Source: Hyparrhenia diplandra (Eukaryota > Streptophyta > Magnoliopsida > Poales > Poaceae). From it: DNA of 64,000 bases. The notes beneath the pieces were generated by a model. That model ran no database searches. It had not been told where the DNA came from and saw only the letters and a program-made list of their open reading frames with translations. The translations under genes and the position numbers were made by a program. Positions 55,394 through 64,000 of this stretch are shown piece by piece. Position 1 is the stretch's first letter. The number at the start of each line of letters is the position of its first letter. The stretch lies in assembly GCA_015847255.1 (NCBI GenBank), contig JADLZK010011588.1, positions 124,001 to 188,000 of the forward strand. The letters are read 5' to 3'.

Positions 55394-58245
55394 TATAAAT
55401 TGGTGTCACAGCTAGGGCCGGGCCGCGAGGGCCGGCAAGATTGGCGTAGCATCGGCGCGAGGAGCCGTGATCGCGGAGCAAGTCCGCTCATGTGCCCGCC
55501 GTGGTTTAAAGACGGGGGGCCTTGGCCGACTTCGGTGGAGCGAGGGGAGGACACTAGAAGGAACCGCCGCTGCCGCCGGGCGCCGCACCGACCATGAGGG
55601 GACGGCGTTGTTGGCGGGCTGGCTATTTGAAAGTGCATTCGCCCCTATGTGGGTTTTGGATAATTAATGACAATCAAATTAGGGACTAATGCGATTCTCT
55701 AAAGTGTATACTGTAGTGTTAGTTCATTGAAAGATTTAAATGATGTCATTTGGTGATTATAGCACCACTCAATTTCATGGACGGAAGGTATTTCAATTCA
55801 AGTGGCACAATAGTTTTTATATTTAAACTTGAGTTATAGGAAACTTATTTGCACTATCAAGAGGGATACAAATTAGGTTGACTAGTTTGGGGATATAATG
55901 CTCAAGATCATCTTTAGTAACGCATTTGAGAGACACTTTTGCACACACAAACACTTAGAATCCTTTTCTTATTGTGTCTTTGAGAAAATGAACTACCACC
56001 TGTACCGATATTACACCACCGGTACCGGTAGGTCATTTTACGTGTTCTTGTACAAGACAACATTTTAGCCTAGCATCGGTACCGGCCATTTAGCACCGGT
56101 ACCGATGTTTTACCATCGGGGTACCGGTAGAAGGCCGGTTGGACCGCTAGTTCACTTTGTCGCACGCTCCCAACGGTCGGATTTTCTTCTAGCACCGGTA
56201 CCGGGCCGAAACACCATCGGTACCGGTCCTAGTCGGGCTAAACACTTGTGAAGGGTATGCAGTATAAATACTCCAGCGCCCTCATTTCTAACCGTTACCC
56301 ACGCCATTCCTCATCTTCAACCTTGAGAAAAAAGCTCTCTCAAGTGCTCTCTCGCCCCCTCTCTCTCCCTCTTGACTCTAGCTTCAAATCCCACCCTAGA
56401 TTTGAGTTGAGAAGTGAGATTTGAGAGTGGAAAGCTTTGATTCGGATCTTGAGCACTCTTCTCCCCGTTCTAGTTGGGTTAATTTTGTGTTTATTGCTCT
56501 TGGGTTCTTGGAACCCTAGTCGGTTAGGCGTTCTTCGTGGTTGCCCGTGTTGATTCACTTGTGAGGGCACCCCGAAGTGTTTGTATCACCCCGTTCTTCT
56601 TAGTGGAAATCTCGGGGCTAACCTTTGTGGTTGCTTGAGGGAGGCAAGGAGGTGGAAGAGACTCAGGACCTTTAGTGGTCACCTCAACAACGAGGACGTA
56701 GGAACTCCTTTGTGGAGAACCGAACCTCGGGATAAATCGTGTGTCACGTGTGCTTGTTGTTGTTGGCTATTGCGATTACTTGTGATATCACTTGTTCTTC
56801 GTGTTCTTCCATCCTCTCTACCCCTCTCTTAGGTTGTGGGCACCCGATCTACATTTTGGTGAAGGGAGGAACCAAGGGGAGTGCATCTACATCTCCTACA
56901 TCATCCACAAACGTGTGGTATTCGCTAGATCTCAAATCACAACTCGTTGTCCTTTGATTTCGTGTCGTTCGTGACCTACCCCAGTAGGTGGAAAACACCA
57001 CTTGGTTTCGGTAGGCAAGGCCGTTTGTACCGGTGGAGACACCACAGTACCGGTCCGATTTAACTTCCGCTTAAAGTTTGTGAGTTCGAGGTTTCGATAA
57101 TTGCCTATTCACCCCTCTAGGCCAATTAGATCCTTTCAGCGCGGGGGTAGCGCGTCATCCGCCGAGGCGCGCGAAAGGCCGCTCGTGTCGCGGTGCGAGG
57201 CCGCGCAAAGCCCGGTCGCAGTCACATGGTTCATGGGTGCTTTGGCGCCGATCATAGGCCGGCGGGCGCGGCGAGGCTGCGCGATGATCGCCGGCGGCGG
57301 GCGCAGGACATTGGCGTGGGGCCGCGACCACACCGGGATCTGGCGGCGCAGGTCGGTGTTGTCGCCGCCGTCGATCCAAACCGCCGTGGGCCTAGCGAGG
57401 CATTGGGGCGGCTGCCCGGCCGCGGTGCGGCCGCTGGCGCCATGGTGAAGCCATAAGTTCTTGGCGGACATGGGGTTCTTGTGGCCGTCGAAGCCGCGTC
57501 GGGCCCGCCGGGTGGCCTGTCCGCCAGCCGCCAAAGCCCGCGTGTGAAGCTGCACGGGGGCTGGTGAACCGCGGGCGCGATGCAGCCCGCGGGACTGGCT
57601 GCAGCCGCCCAGCTGGCGCTCGGGTCAGTGGCGCGAAGGCTGGGCGGCCCGGGAGCCGGCCCGTTTGGCGCCCGGCCGCGAGGCTGGGCTATGGGCACGG
57701 CGCAAGGCCGCATAAAGCAAACCGGGGGCCCGGCTGCCGGAGCCTGGCCGGTGAATGGTGCGGCCCTCATCCTCGTCGGAGAGAGGTATCCAAAGACGCC
57801 TCGATGAAGCGGTTCCTCTTCGATCATCGAGGATTGGTAAGCAATCGAAGAATGTGTGATAATTCGGCATCATTACCTAGATCGGTCGATCCGATTCATC
57901 ATGTATGATCTAACCAAGCGAGATCTTCTCCGGGGGAGAATCGTGGAGAGCGATCGTGGCGATAACGTGTTGCGAGTAGAATTGCGAGAAAGTAAATGAG
58001 ACACAGTGTAGGCAAATGAACTCGTCATATTCTTTCATTGATCATGGGGTTACATATATAGAGGAGGAGAGGAGGAGGAAACTCCTCCGTCAAGTAATCT
58101 CGGGCACGTCCCATGGGTATACGAACTTCCTGCGCATGTGACCATGCAGGAGTAACTCCCTCGTAGAGGGATTGCTTTGTCCGCAAGGCGGTTGAGATGA
58201 CCCGGTCCAAGATATTCATAACACTCCCGAGCGTTGATTTCAACA
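55394..58245 (-). mobile_element. Copia-type retrotransposon 5' part, minus orientation, split by another LTR
   Basis: On the minus strand an LTR of 278 bp (58245-57968) starts TGTTGAAATCAACGCTCGGG and ends CTACTCGCAACA. It is followed by CGTTATCGCCACGA, close to the ACGTTATCAGCACGA boundary text of Ale-like Copia elements. The GC-rich internal region (57967-57139 and 55627-55394) is interrupted by a 1.5-kb LTR. No polyprotein domain is recognised, so only the leader and gag-side region remain. Confidence 0.55.
55628..57138. mobile_element. Solo-LTR-like insertion (1.5 kb)
   Basis: The block starts TGAAAGTGCATTCGCCCC and ends CTAGGCCAATTAGATCCTTTCA, with TG...CA and perfect 6-bp inverted TGAAAG/CTTTCA ends. 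It contains many copies of CACCGGTACCG between 55990 and 56240. A 5-bp target duplication is not seen (CTATT left, GCGCG right). GC-rich flanks on both sides look like one disrupted element. Confidence 0.65.
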
Positions 58246-58318
58246 GTTTGCCTTCTTTTTTGCGACCATTTTACATTTCCTTTTCAATTGCCACCGGATA
58301 TATTCCACGGTGCAATAA
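58225..58318. repeat. Copy 2 of the ~95-bp repeat shared with 24885-24985
   Basis: CTCCCGAGCGTTGATTT, TTTTTTGCGACCATTTTACA and CCACCGGATATATTCCACGG match the copy at 24885-24985. The left ~20 bp are the end of the Copia-type LTR and the rest lies outside it. Confidence 0.75.
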
Positions 58319-59594
58319 ATTAGATAAAGTCTACTTAACTCCTGAACTATTGGAGTGTGTCTAATTATTACCACGAATCTCAAAGCCGGTTAACCAGCAC
58401 ATTAAACTTTACAAAACCGTCTACATCACCCCAGGGACGATTTTTGGAGGCCGGTTTTGCCTACATGGCAGCCACAATGGAATGGTTTTGCCCGCAGTGA
58501 CGCTTGGATCGCCCGACATGTGAGCCTCGTCTATCAGGGAAAATGAATAAAACGAAAAATAGAAATCACCGGATGTGTCGGGCCTATGATCGAGAAAAGT
58601 CGGGTTGCGCCGCCGCGGACGGGATCTCGGCGACAAGGTCTTCGACGGAGCCAAAGGGCACCGGGCCGGCTTCCTCTCGCCGAGACAGTCCATCCATGGG
58701 CGAAATGCAACCTGCTATCATCTCTAACTTGGTCGGGCCGATGCTCATCGCGGCACGGTGGCGACGACGAACTGCGAGGCGTCGTTCCCGCCACGGCGAG
58801 GAAAAAATTGGTGTGCGCACGAGTTTTACGAGGGAGAGCTCGAGCCACGCGCGCATGTCGGCGGCGAGACTGGTGGTGGCACGACGCGTGGTCGGATGCC
58901 CCAGAGCACCGGCTCGTCGGCTCCTAGAGATGACGCGGACACCATCCCGACTGTCCGAAATGACCCCTCACCCCGCCTTTTCACCCCCACGTCTTCTTGC
59001 CCCGACCGCCCCACCACCATGACACGGACTTTGCCGGTGAGGCAACCGCCGGCGCCGCCTATAAATAGGGGCTCAACCCGAGCTCCTCCGCTCAAGCAAA
59101 CCACACCAGTAGTTTCGCCACACCCTAGAACACTTTGTCTCCCTCTTCTCTCCCCTCTGCTTCCCCTAAATCGAGCACAATCCCGATTTCCCCCAAATCG
59201 GTTCACCATGTACGCCATTGAAGCCGAGCGCCATGCCCCCCTCTAGACCAATAGAGCTCAATAGACTTAGCCCTAAGCCCTTTTGGCCTCTCTTCCACCT
59301 TCTCCACCACACCACACCTCCTGCACTCCACCATGTTGCCCTGTCGTCCTTGGGTTGCCGTTGTCGTCGCACACCGATGGCAAGGCCCGGTCTAGCGAAG
59401 CCCTAGCCTCTACACGCTCCCCGCACATACTATCACACACCACGCGCACACCTCCACTTCACCAAATCTACCGCACTGGGACGGGCATGTTCCCACGCCG
59501 TAGTGTCCGCTCCGACGAGCCGCCTGCAACGCCGTGGGAACTTACCGTGGCCAACAACTTCACCTGTGGCCGAGGCATGGTCCTAGGAGTGTTG
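58319..59594. other. GC-rich DNA with a TATA box but no recognised gene
   Basis: Open frames exist on both strands, including a 90-codon minus-strand piece at 58584-58856, but none shows a known domain. A good TATA box at 59060 is followed by C-rich leader-like DNA with short stop-ridden frames. This looks like the promoter and leader of an LTR retrotransposon rather than a host gene. Confidence 0.35.
59060..59067 (+). promoter_or_regulatory. TATA box, probably of a retroelement
   Basis: TATAAATA in GC-rich surroundings, followed by a C-rich leader-like region. No host coding sequence follows. Confidence 0.5.
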
Positions 59595-60830
59595 TTGAAA
59601 GGTCCTAAATGGCTAGAGGGGGGTGAATAGCCTATAAAAATTTCTACAACAACACCTAAAGCAAATGGTTAGACAAAAGATGGCGTAGTTTAAATAAGCG
59701 GAGCTTCTCTCTAGCTATGCAAGCCTCCTAGCAATTATAATATCTCTAATCACAAGCAAGAGCTAGGTTGCTAAGTTACTCCTAGGTGAGCAAGTTATAC
59801 TAAATAATTCTACCTCTAGGAGCTAAACAAACTAACCAAGCTAAACAAGATAAGTAAAGCAAAGAGAGGCTAGAATACAATACCCACGAGAGTAGAGTAG
59901 AGGATGATGCCAATCACCGATGTCAATAAGAAATCTCCAACGAGCTCAACACAAATGACACGGTGATTTATCCCCGAGGTTCACGTGCTTGCCGGCACGC
60001 TTAGTCCTCGTTGTGGCGATGCACCCACTTGATGATTCACAAGCTTAATGGCCGGTGCCAAATCCCCAGGAGAGAGCTCAATGAATCACTCACAAGAGGA
60101 GATCCACAAGCCACGAGCAATCCACTAATGATTCCTTTCGCGAAGCTCCCGTGGGGAATGATCAAACCCTCACAAGTCCACCGGTGTGGCCTCGAACAAA
60201 CTCCGGTCGAGCTCAACACCACCACGAACTCCAAGCCGCTAGGGAACCAAGCAAATTCCCAAGAGAAACAAGAATCCTCAGCTCCTCTCAAGAACAAGTG
60301 CCTCTAGATGCAATCAACAAGCAAATGAAATTGAATCTAACTCAATCTCACCAAAGATCAAAGTTAGGCAAGAGTGATGAGTAAAGGGGAGTTTTCTCAG
60401 CTCACAAGAGAGTTAGAAGGTTCAAATGTGCAAGAGAGAGCTAGCAACCGACCACTCAAGTATATATAGACCCCATTCCAAAATAGAGCCGTTAGGGTGG
60501 AAATCACAGCTTCTGCGAGCTGACCGAACGCTTCGGTCAGCGGTGACCGAACGCTCCGGTCAGAACAGACAACGCGCCCGGGCCCACACTCGACGAGCCC
60601 TTGCCGATGTCCGTCAAGGTGACCGGACGCCCGGCTTCGGTCGAAACCGGATTTCGATGCTCTCTAGAAGTGACCGGACCCGCTTGACCGACGCCCGGTC
60701 AGGGTCCCGGCCCACGGTCAGCCACGTCGACTAAAATCTGCGAAGATCATCGTCCGTTGTCGCCTCCGCTTCAACTTGCTACCCAACAAGTAAAACCAAC
60801 TTGAGCACGAGGGATAGCAAGATTTCTCCG
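59595..60830 (-). mobile_element. LTR fragment of a TGAAAGG-type retroelement, minus orientation
   Basis: It begins TTGAAAGGTCCTAAATGGCT followed by AGAGGGGGGTGAATAGCC, the inverse counterpart of the right end of the LTR at 55628-57138, and contains repeated GACCGAACGCT(T/C)CGGTCAG motifs (60520-60660). Its other end is not found before the duplicated PPR copy starts, so it is truncated at the duplication border. Confidence 0.55.
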
Positions 60831-61049
60831 ACAAATTGCATCCGACAAATCTCATTTTCTCAAAAGCGCAGAATCCCGCGCAAGTGCCCTATCTCGTCAC
60901 CACGGCGGCGCATTCTCGGAGACGGGGTGGGAGGCGTCAAAAGAGCGAGGGGCACGTTCCCCGACATGCGGGCCCGACACTTTTCCCATCCAGCCAGGCC
61001 GCCCAACGCCACGCAAAGCCACTTTGGCAAAACCACTCCACTTGTGGTC

Positions 61050-62211
61050 GCCACGGGCTGCGCCCGACGCATTCACTTTCTCCACTCTCTTCTCGGCTCT
61101 CGCGGCGCGGCGCTGGCGCTCCCTCACGGTCGCGCCCTCCACGCCGCCCGACCGCTGGCGGATGCTGGCCCCGACGGGCGAGTGGGCATGTGATGACCAG
61201 CCTCGTCGACGTACGCCGGGCGGCCCGGCGTTCGAGGGACGCCCGTAAGGTGTTTGACGAAATGTCTACCAGTACGGTGGCAGCATGGAACTGCATGCTC
61301 GCCGCGTACGTGGACGCCGCGCTGCGGTTCTTCGGCGAGATGCCCAGGAGGGACGCGGTGGCGTGGACCACAGTGATCGGTGGGTGTGCCAATGCTGGGA
61401 GGGCAGCAGAGGCGGTGGAGCTGTTCTGGAGGATGAGAAAGGCGCGGGTCAAGGATGACGCAGTAACCATGGTTGCCTTGCTGACGGCCTGTGCGGAGCT
61501 GGGTGACCTGGAGCTTGGGCGATGGGTGCATGCACGTGTGGACTTGGAACGGTGGCAGCAGAGGACAGTGTTGCTGGACAATGCTCTCATCCATATGTAT
61601 GTCAAGTGTGGTGCTGTGGATGATGCACGCCGCTTGTTTGGGATGATGTCAATGCGGAGCACTGTTTCTTGGACAACTATGATCTCGGGTCTTGCAATGC
61701 ATGGTCACCCCCAGGAGGCGCTGGATTTGTTCCACAGGATGCAGGATCGTCTTGATGGTGCCACGTTGCTCGCAGTTCTGCAGGGAGGATTGATGATGCA
61801 CGGTGGTACTTTGAGAGTATGGAAAGAGTTTATGGGATAAATCCAGAGATACAACACTATGGATGCATGGTTGACATGCTCTGTCGCTGGAGACAGTTGA
61901 ATGAAGCACTTGAGCTTGTGGAAAAAATGCCATTCCAGCCAAACGAGGGTGCATGGGGTGCAATCCTGAGTGGATGTAGAAGGGAGGGCAACCTTGAGCT
62001 TGCAGCTAAAGTGACTGATAGATTAGTTGAACTGCAGCCACAACGAGCGGCTGGGCACCTAGTGCTGCTGTCCAACATGTATGCTGGTGTTGGACAGTGG
62101 GAGCAGGCTCGGATGGTGAGGGAAAAAGTAGCTGCACTGAATGCTGAGAAACCTGCTGGCAGAAGCTGGGTGAATGAGAACGAGTCCAGCATTGTGGTAG
62201 CACAAGAATGA
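61050..62211 (+). pseudogene. PPR gene, copy 2, 5'-truncated pseudogene
   Basis: From about 61053 the sequence matches the copy-1 PPR gene closely, but its first ~135 codons are missing and replaced by unrelated DNA. An 18-bp deletion removes RCGGEV-encoding DNA near 61312, and a deletion near 61778 (GTTCTGCAGGGAGG, where copy 1 has the extra GGGCGTGCAGTCTCGC) destroys the frame. The C-terminal E-domain part (61819-62211, ending GRSWVNENES) is intact and nearly identical to copy 1. At the site where copy 1 has CACCCCAGGACGCG, this copy has the in-frame CACCCCCAGGAGGCG. Confidence 0.85.
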
Positions 62212-62318
62212 GTCCAGCATATTGGTAGCACAAGCCCAACAGGTTATCCGTGACTCAATAGCAAAAGCCAAAAAGGCCTTCAAAACATTTATACCGCCAT
62301 ACTTGAAGTAGAACCAAA

Positions 62319-62393
62319 ATGTTTTGAAGGCCTTCAAAACAACGGATGTGTGTTAACCTGGACGTTTTGAAGTTGGAACTGCAATACTTGAAG
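62319..62393. repeat. Patchwork of inverted local sequence replacing ~19 bp (copy 2 only)
   Basis: Where copy 1 has ATTATTTGGTTGTCAGGTG (36829-36847), copy 2 has ~75 bp built from reverse copies of neighbouring DNA. 62319-62334 is the inverse of 62273-62288. 62340-62361 is the inverse of 62506-62527 with one mismatch. Part of 62364-62385 is the inverse of 62581-62594. GTTTTGAAGGCCTTCAAAAC (62321-62340) is a perfect palindrome. Confidence 0.85.
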
Positions 62394-62860
62394 TTGAGCC
62401 TTGACGTTTTCCTCAGAGCACTGGTGTAGATGCAAATGAATTAGTCTTCAACAAATCTTCACCACCTTCAGATTGCCTGTGATACTAATGCACTCTTGTT
62501 CCTTTCCAGGTTAACACACGTCCGTTGTTTTACATTCTTTTGTAGCACTTACAGGGAAAATTGGTAGAAACAGTTTATTATATTGCAGTTCCAAGTTCCA
62601 ACTACAAGTCTTGTTGTTGCAGGCCACCTCATTGTGACAACAATGATGAAAAACCAACTCAAATCCTAGCAGAAATACATACACAGGGCAACCTAGACAC
62701 CTAGTTCACCTAAAGAAAAAAAAAAGACAGTATCTGATATCAATCTCCTATTTGTTATTTTAAGTGTCGACAAGTTGCTACTGCATGACTCTTTACTTCG
62801 TCATAATACTGAAATCAACTACTCGTTGATATCAGCAGGAGTGGAGGACTGTTTCCACTG

Positions 62861-64000
62861 TCACTCAAGAAGCTTGTTACAAGTGCCAATGCCAATCGCA
62901 GCAGCAAGATGCCATGCAGCATGGATGTAGGGGGTCTCGGGGAAGCAATCGTCGGCAATGAACAGTGCACCTCCCAGCAGAGATGACATTTTGTGCAGGT
63001 TATGTGCCATCCTGAGCTCTGGTTCAATTGATGCTCTTCTTGCAAATGAAACCTGGTTGTTTAGGATAGTTAGATTTCCAAACAAATTGTTTGGTGGATC
63101 TTGAAGCGTTATCTTTAATCTAGACAAGATACATTGGACCATTTGGATTACTTGCCTCCATCAATCCAGTGTGGACAGCTGAAACCATCAATGGCTTAAA
63201 CGGCAGGAGCAATGCTGATGCTGCCATTAGTAATCTTGGGTTCTCAGTGCTAAGTGCTCTCGACAAACACTGCATGAAACACATAGTTGCCATGGCGGGT
63301 GAATCCCGACACTCTAACAATGGTACCTATCCTCAATGCAAGGATATGATGACTTACCAGTGTGGTGGTAGCAATCATAGTGTAGTCAGCCCAGCGCAGA
63401 AACTTTCGGATTTCTCCTTTGGAAGAATGATACAAGCTTGAAGCTATTCCCACCCCGACCAGTGAATTCGCGTAGATAGCTGTGTTCAAGTTTTTCCTGC
63501 ACCATCATGGCCTGTTAGTAGGGTGTCTATGCTCAGCTGTCAGCAAACAAAGCATAAGTGCATCTTGTTTCAGGATCACGAGATGTGTCTTGCCTTGGAG
63601 CCTGCAGTCCAAGAACAATGAAGGGCAGAGAGGTGACGACATTCGCAACAGTCTCACCAGCATGCTTGTCACCTGCTCAAAATGTAATGTTTTATTATAC
63701 TATTAGTAGGTAGATATCGGCATATGGCGCCCTACTGTGGACTAGCAGATGGCAGGATTTTCTACTGATGGAAGTTACCGTACATGTAATGGTGCAGTGG
63801 ATGGGCTTCAAGCAAGAGGGTATCTGCTGCCATAGTCTCCTGCAGTTACAGAAGGCATCGGACAGTGGTTAGTGCACAAATGTTGTGTATGTTGACTAGT
63901 GGTTAACTACTGCAAATTTGCTCACCGGATCCGCAATCTTTGTTGTGTTGTACCACTACCACTCTTGTGGTGCTCACAAGTTGTTGAATCTACAACGGTG
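62861..64000 (-). CDS. Multi-pass membrane protein, CREST-superfamily-like, copy 2 (5' end beyond the window)
   Basis: Exons on the minus strand: beyond 64000 to 63926 (partial exon 1), 63839-63779, 63672-63594, 63496-63358, 63269-63156 and 63052-62861. Lengths of exons 2-5 (61, 79, 139, 114 bp) are identical to copy 1 and all phases join. The protein has the same helices and S-x3-H / Asp / H-x3-H pattern (VASSLYH-like, LRWADY, IHAAWH) and ends GTCNKLLE with a normal stop, so this copy lacks the LINE disruption seen in copy 1. Introns 3 and 5 again have GC donors (AAG|GCAAGA, GAG|GCAAGT). From exon 2 onwards it looks intact and is the better candidate for a functional gene. Function unknown; an integral membrane hydrolase is an inference from the residue pattern only. 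Confidence 0.8.

Larger units (their letters stand above)
61053..64000. repeat. Recent segmental duplication, copy 2 (continues past the window)
   Basis: Direct copy of 35519-38662, about 25.5 kb downstream, with the match unbroken at the last base. The left border abuts a truncated LTR fragment. Differences from copy 1 are listed under the individual genes. Confidence 0.93.

Noticed and set aside
57101..57908. Overlapping frames of 75-190 codons on both strands
   Set aside because: GC-rich internal leader of a Copia-type element. No polyprotein or host domain is visible.
1..64000. CRISPR arrays, operons or other prokaryotic systems
   Set aside because: The sequence is clearly plant nuclear DNA. 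Direct repeats present are tandem arrays or transposon duplications without unique spacers of constant length.

Overview
This is nuclear DNA from a grass (Poaceae). The evidence is: spliced plant genes with GT-AG and GC-AG introns; a NAC transcription factor; plant-type PPR genes; a chloroplast SET-domain methyltransferase; a Pol III tRNA-Ile gene; and grass-type transposons (Stowaway MITE, hAT and CACTA derivatives, tRNA-derived SINEs, L1-type and RTE-type LINEs, a chromovirus, Copia-type LTRs). Species cannot be fixed from the sequence alone. Roughly two thirds of the window is transposon or transposon debris.

Layout. 0-6.7 kb: gene-poor DNA with a tRNA-Ile(AAU) gene directly followed by a 117-bp tandem array, then a GC-rich retroposon split by an hAT element. 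7.0-8.0 kb: an intact two-exon NAC gene with a TATA box. 8-15.6 kb: an hAT MITE, degenerate duplications and an LTR-like insertion. 15.8-24.8 kb: a small gene-dense island with a parvulin-type prolyl isomerase (+), a Rubisco LSMT-like methyltransferase (+) and a P-class PPR gene (-). 25.2-32.7 kb: an old ~750-bp direct duplication whose left copy has been blown up to ~3.9 kb by at least five insertions with readable target-site duplications, and a 2.9-kb LINE next to it; the right copy preserves the empty sites. 33.8-35 kb: a CACTA element and a MITE. 35.1-39.2 kb: a PPR gene (+) and a six-exon membrane-protein gene (-), convergent. 40-43 kb: a PP2C fragment and a ribosome-inactivating-protein gene with A-type and B-type (lectin) domains. 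43.1-61 kb: transposons (ORF1-only LINE, possible Helitron, chromovirus, nested Copia-type and other LTRs). 61.05-64 kb: a second, direct copy of the 35.5-38.7 kb PPR/membrane-protein block, running off the window.

The genes do not form a pathway. The strongest material is structural: the recent ~3-kb duplication whose copies differ by a LINE fragment, gene-breaking deletions and a patchwork of inverted local 'filler' DNA; conserved GC-AG introns in the membrane-protein gene; and the nested-insertion chronology at 25-32 kb. Several conserved genes carry 1-2 nt frame breaks, many at short homopolymers. Either many genes here are decaying or, more likely, the consensus carries indel errors, so single-base pseudogene calls should be held loosely. 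I found no convincing undescribed multi-gene system.
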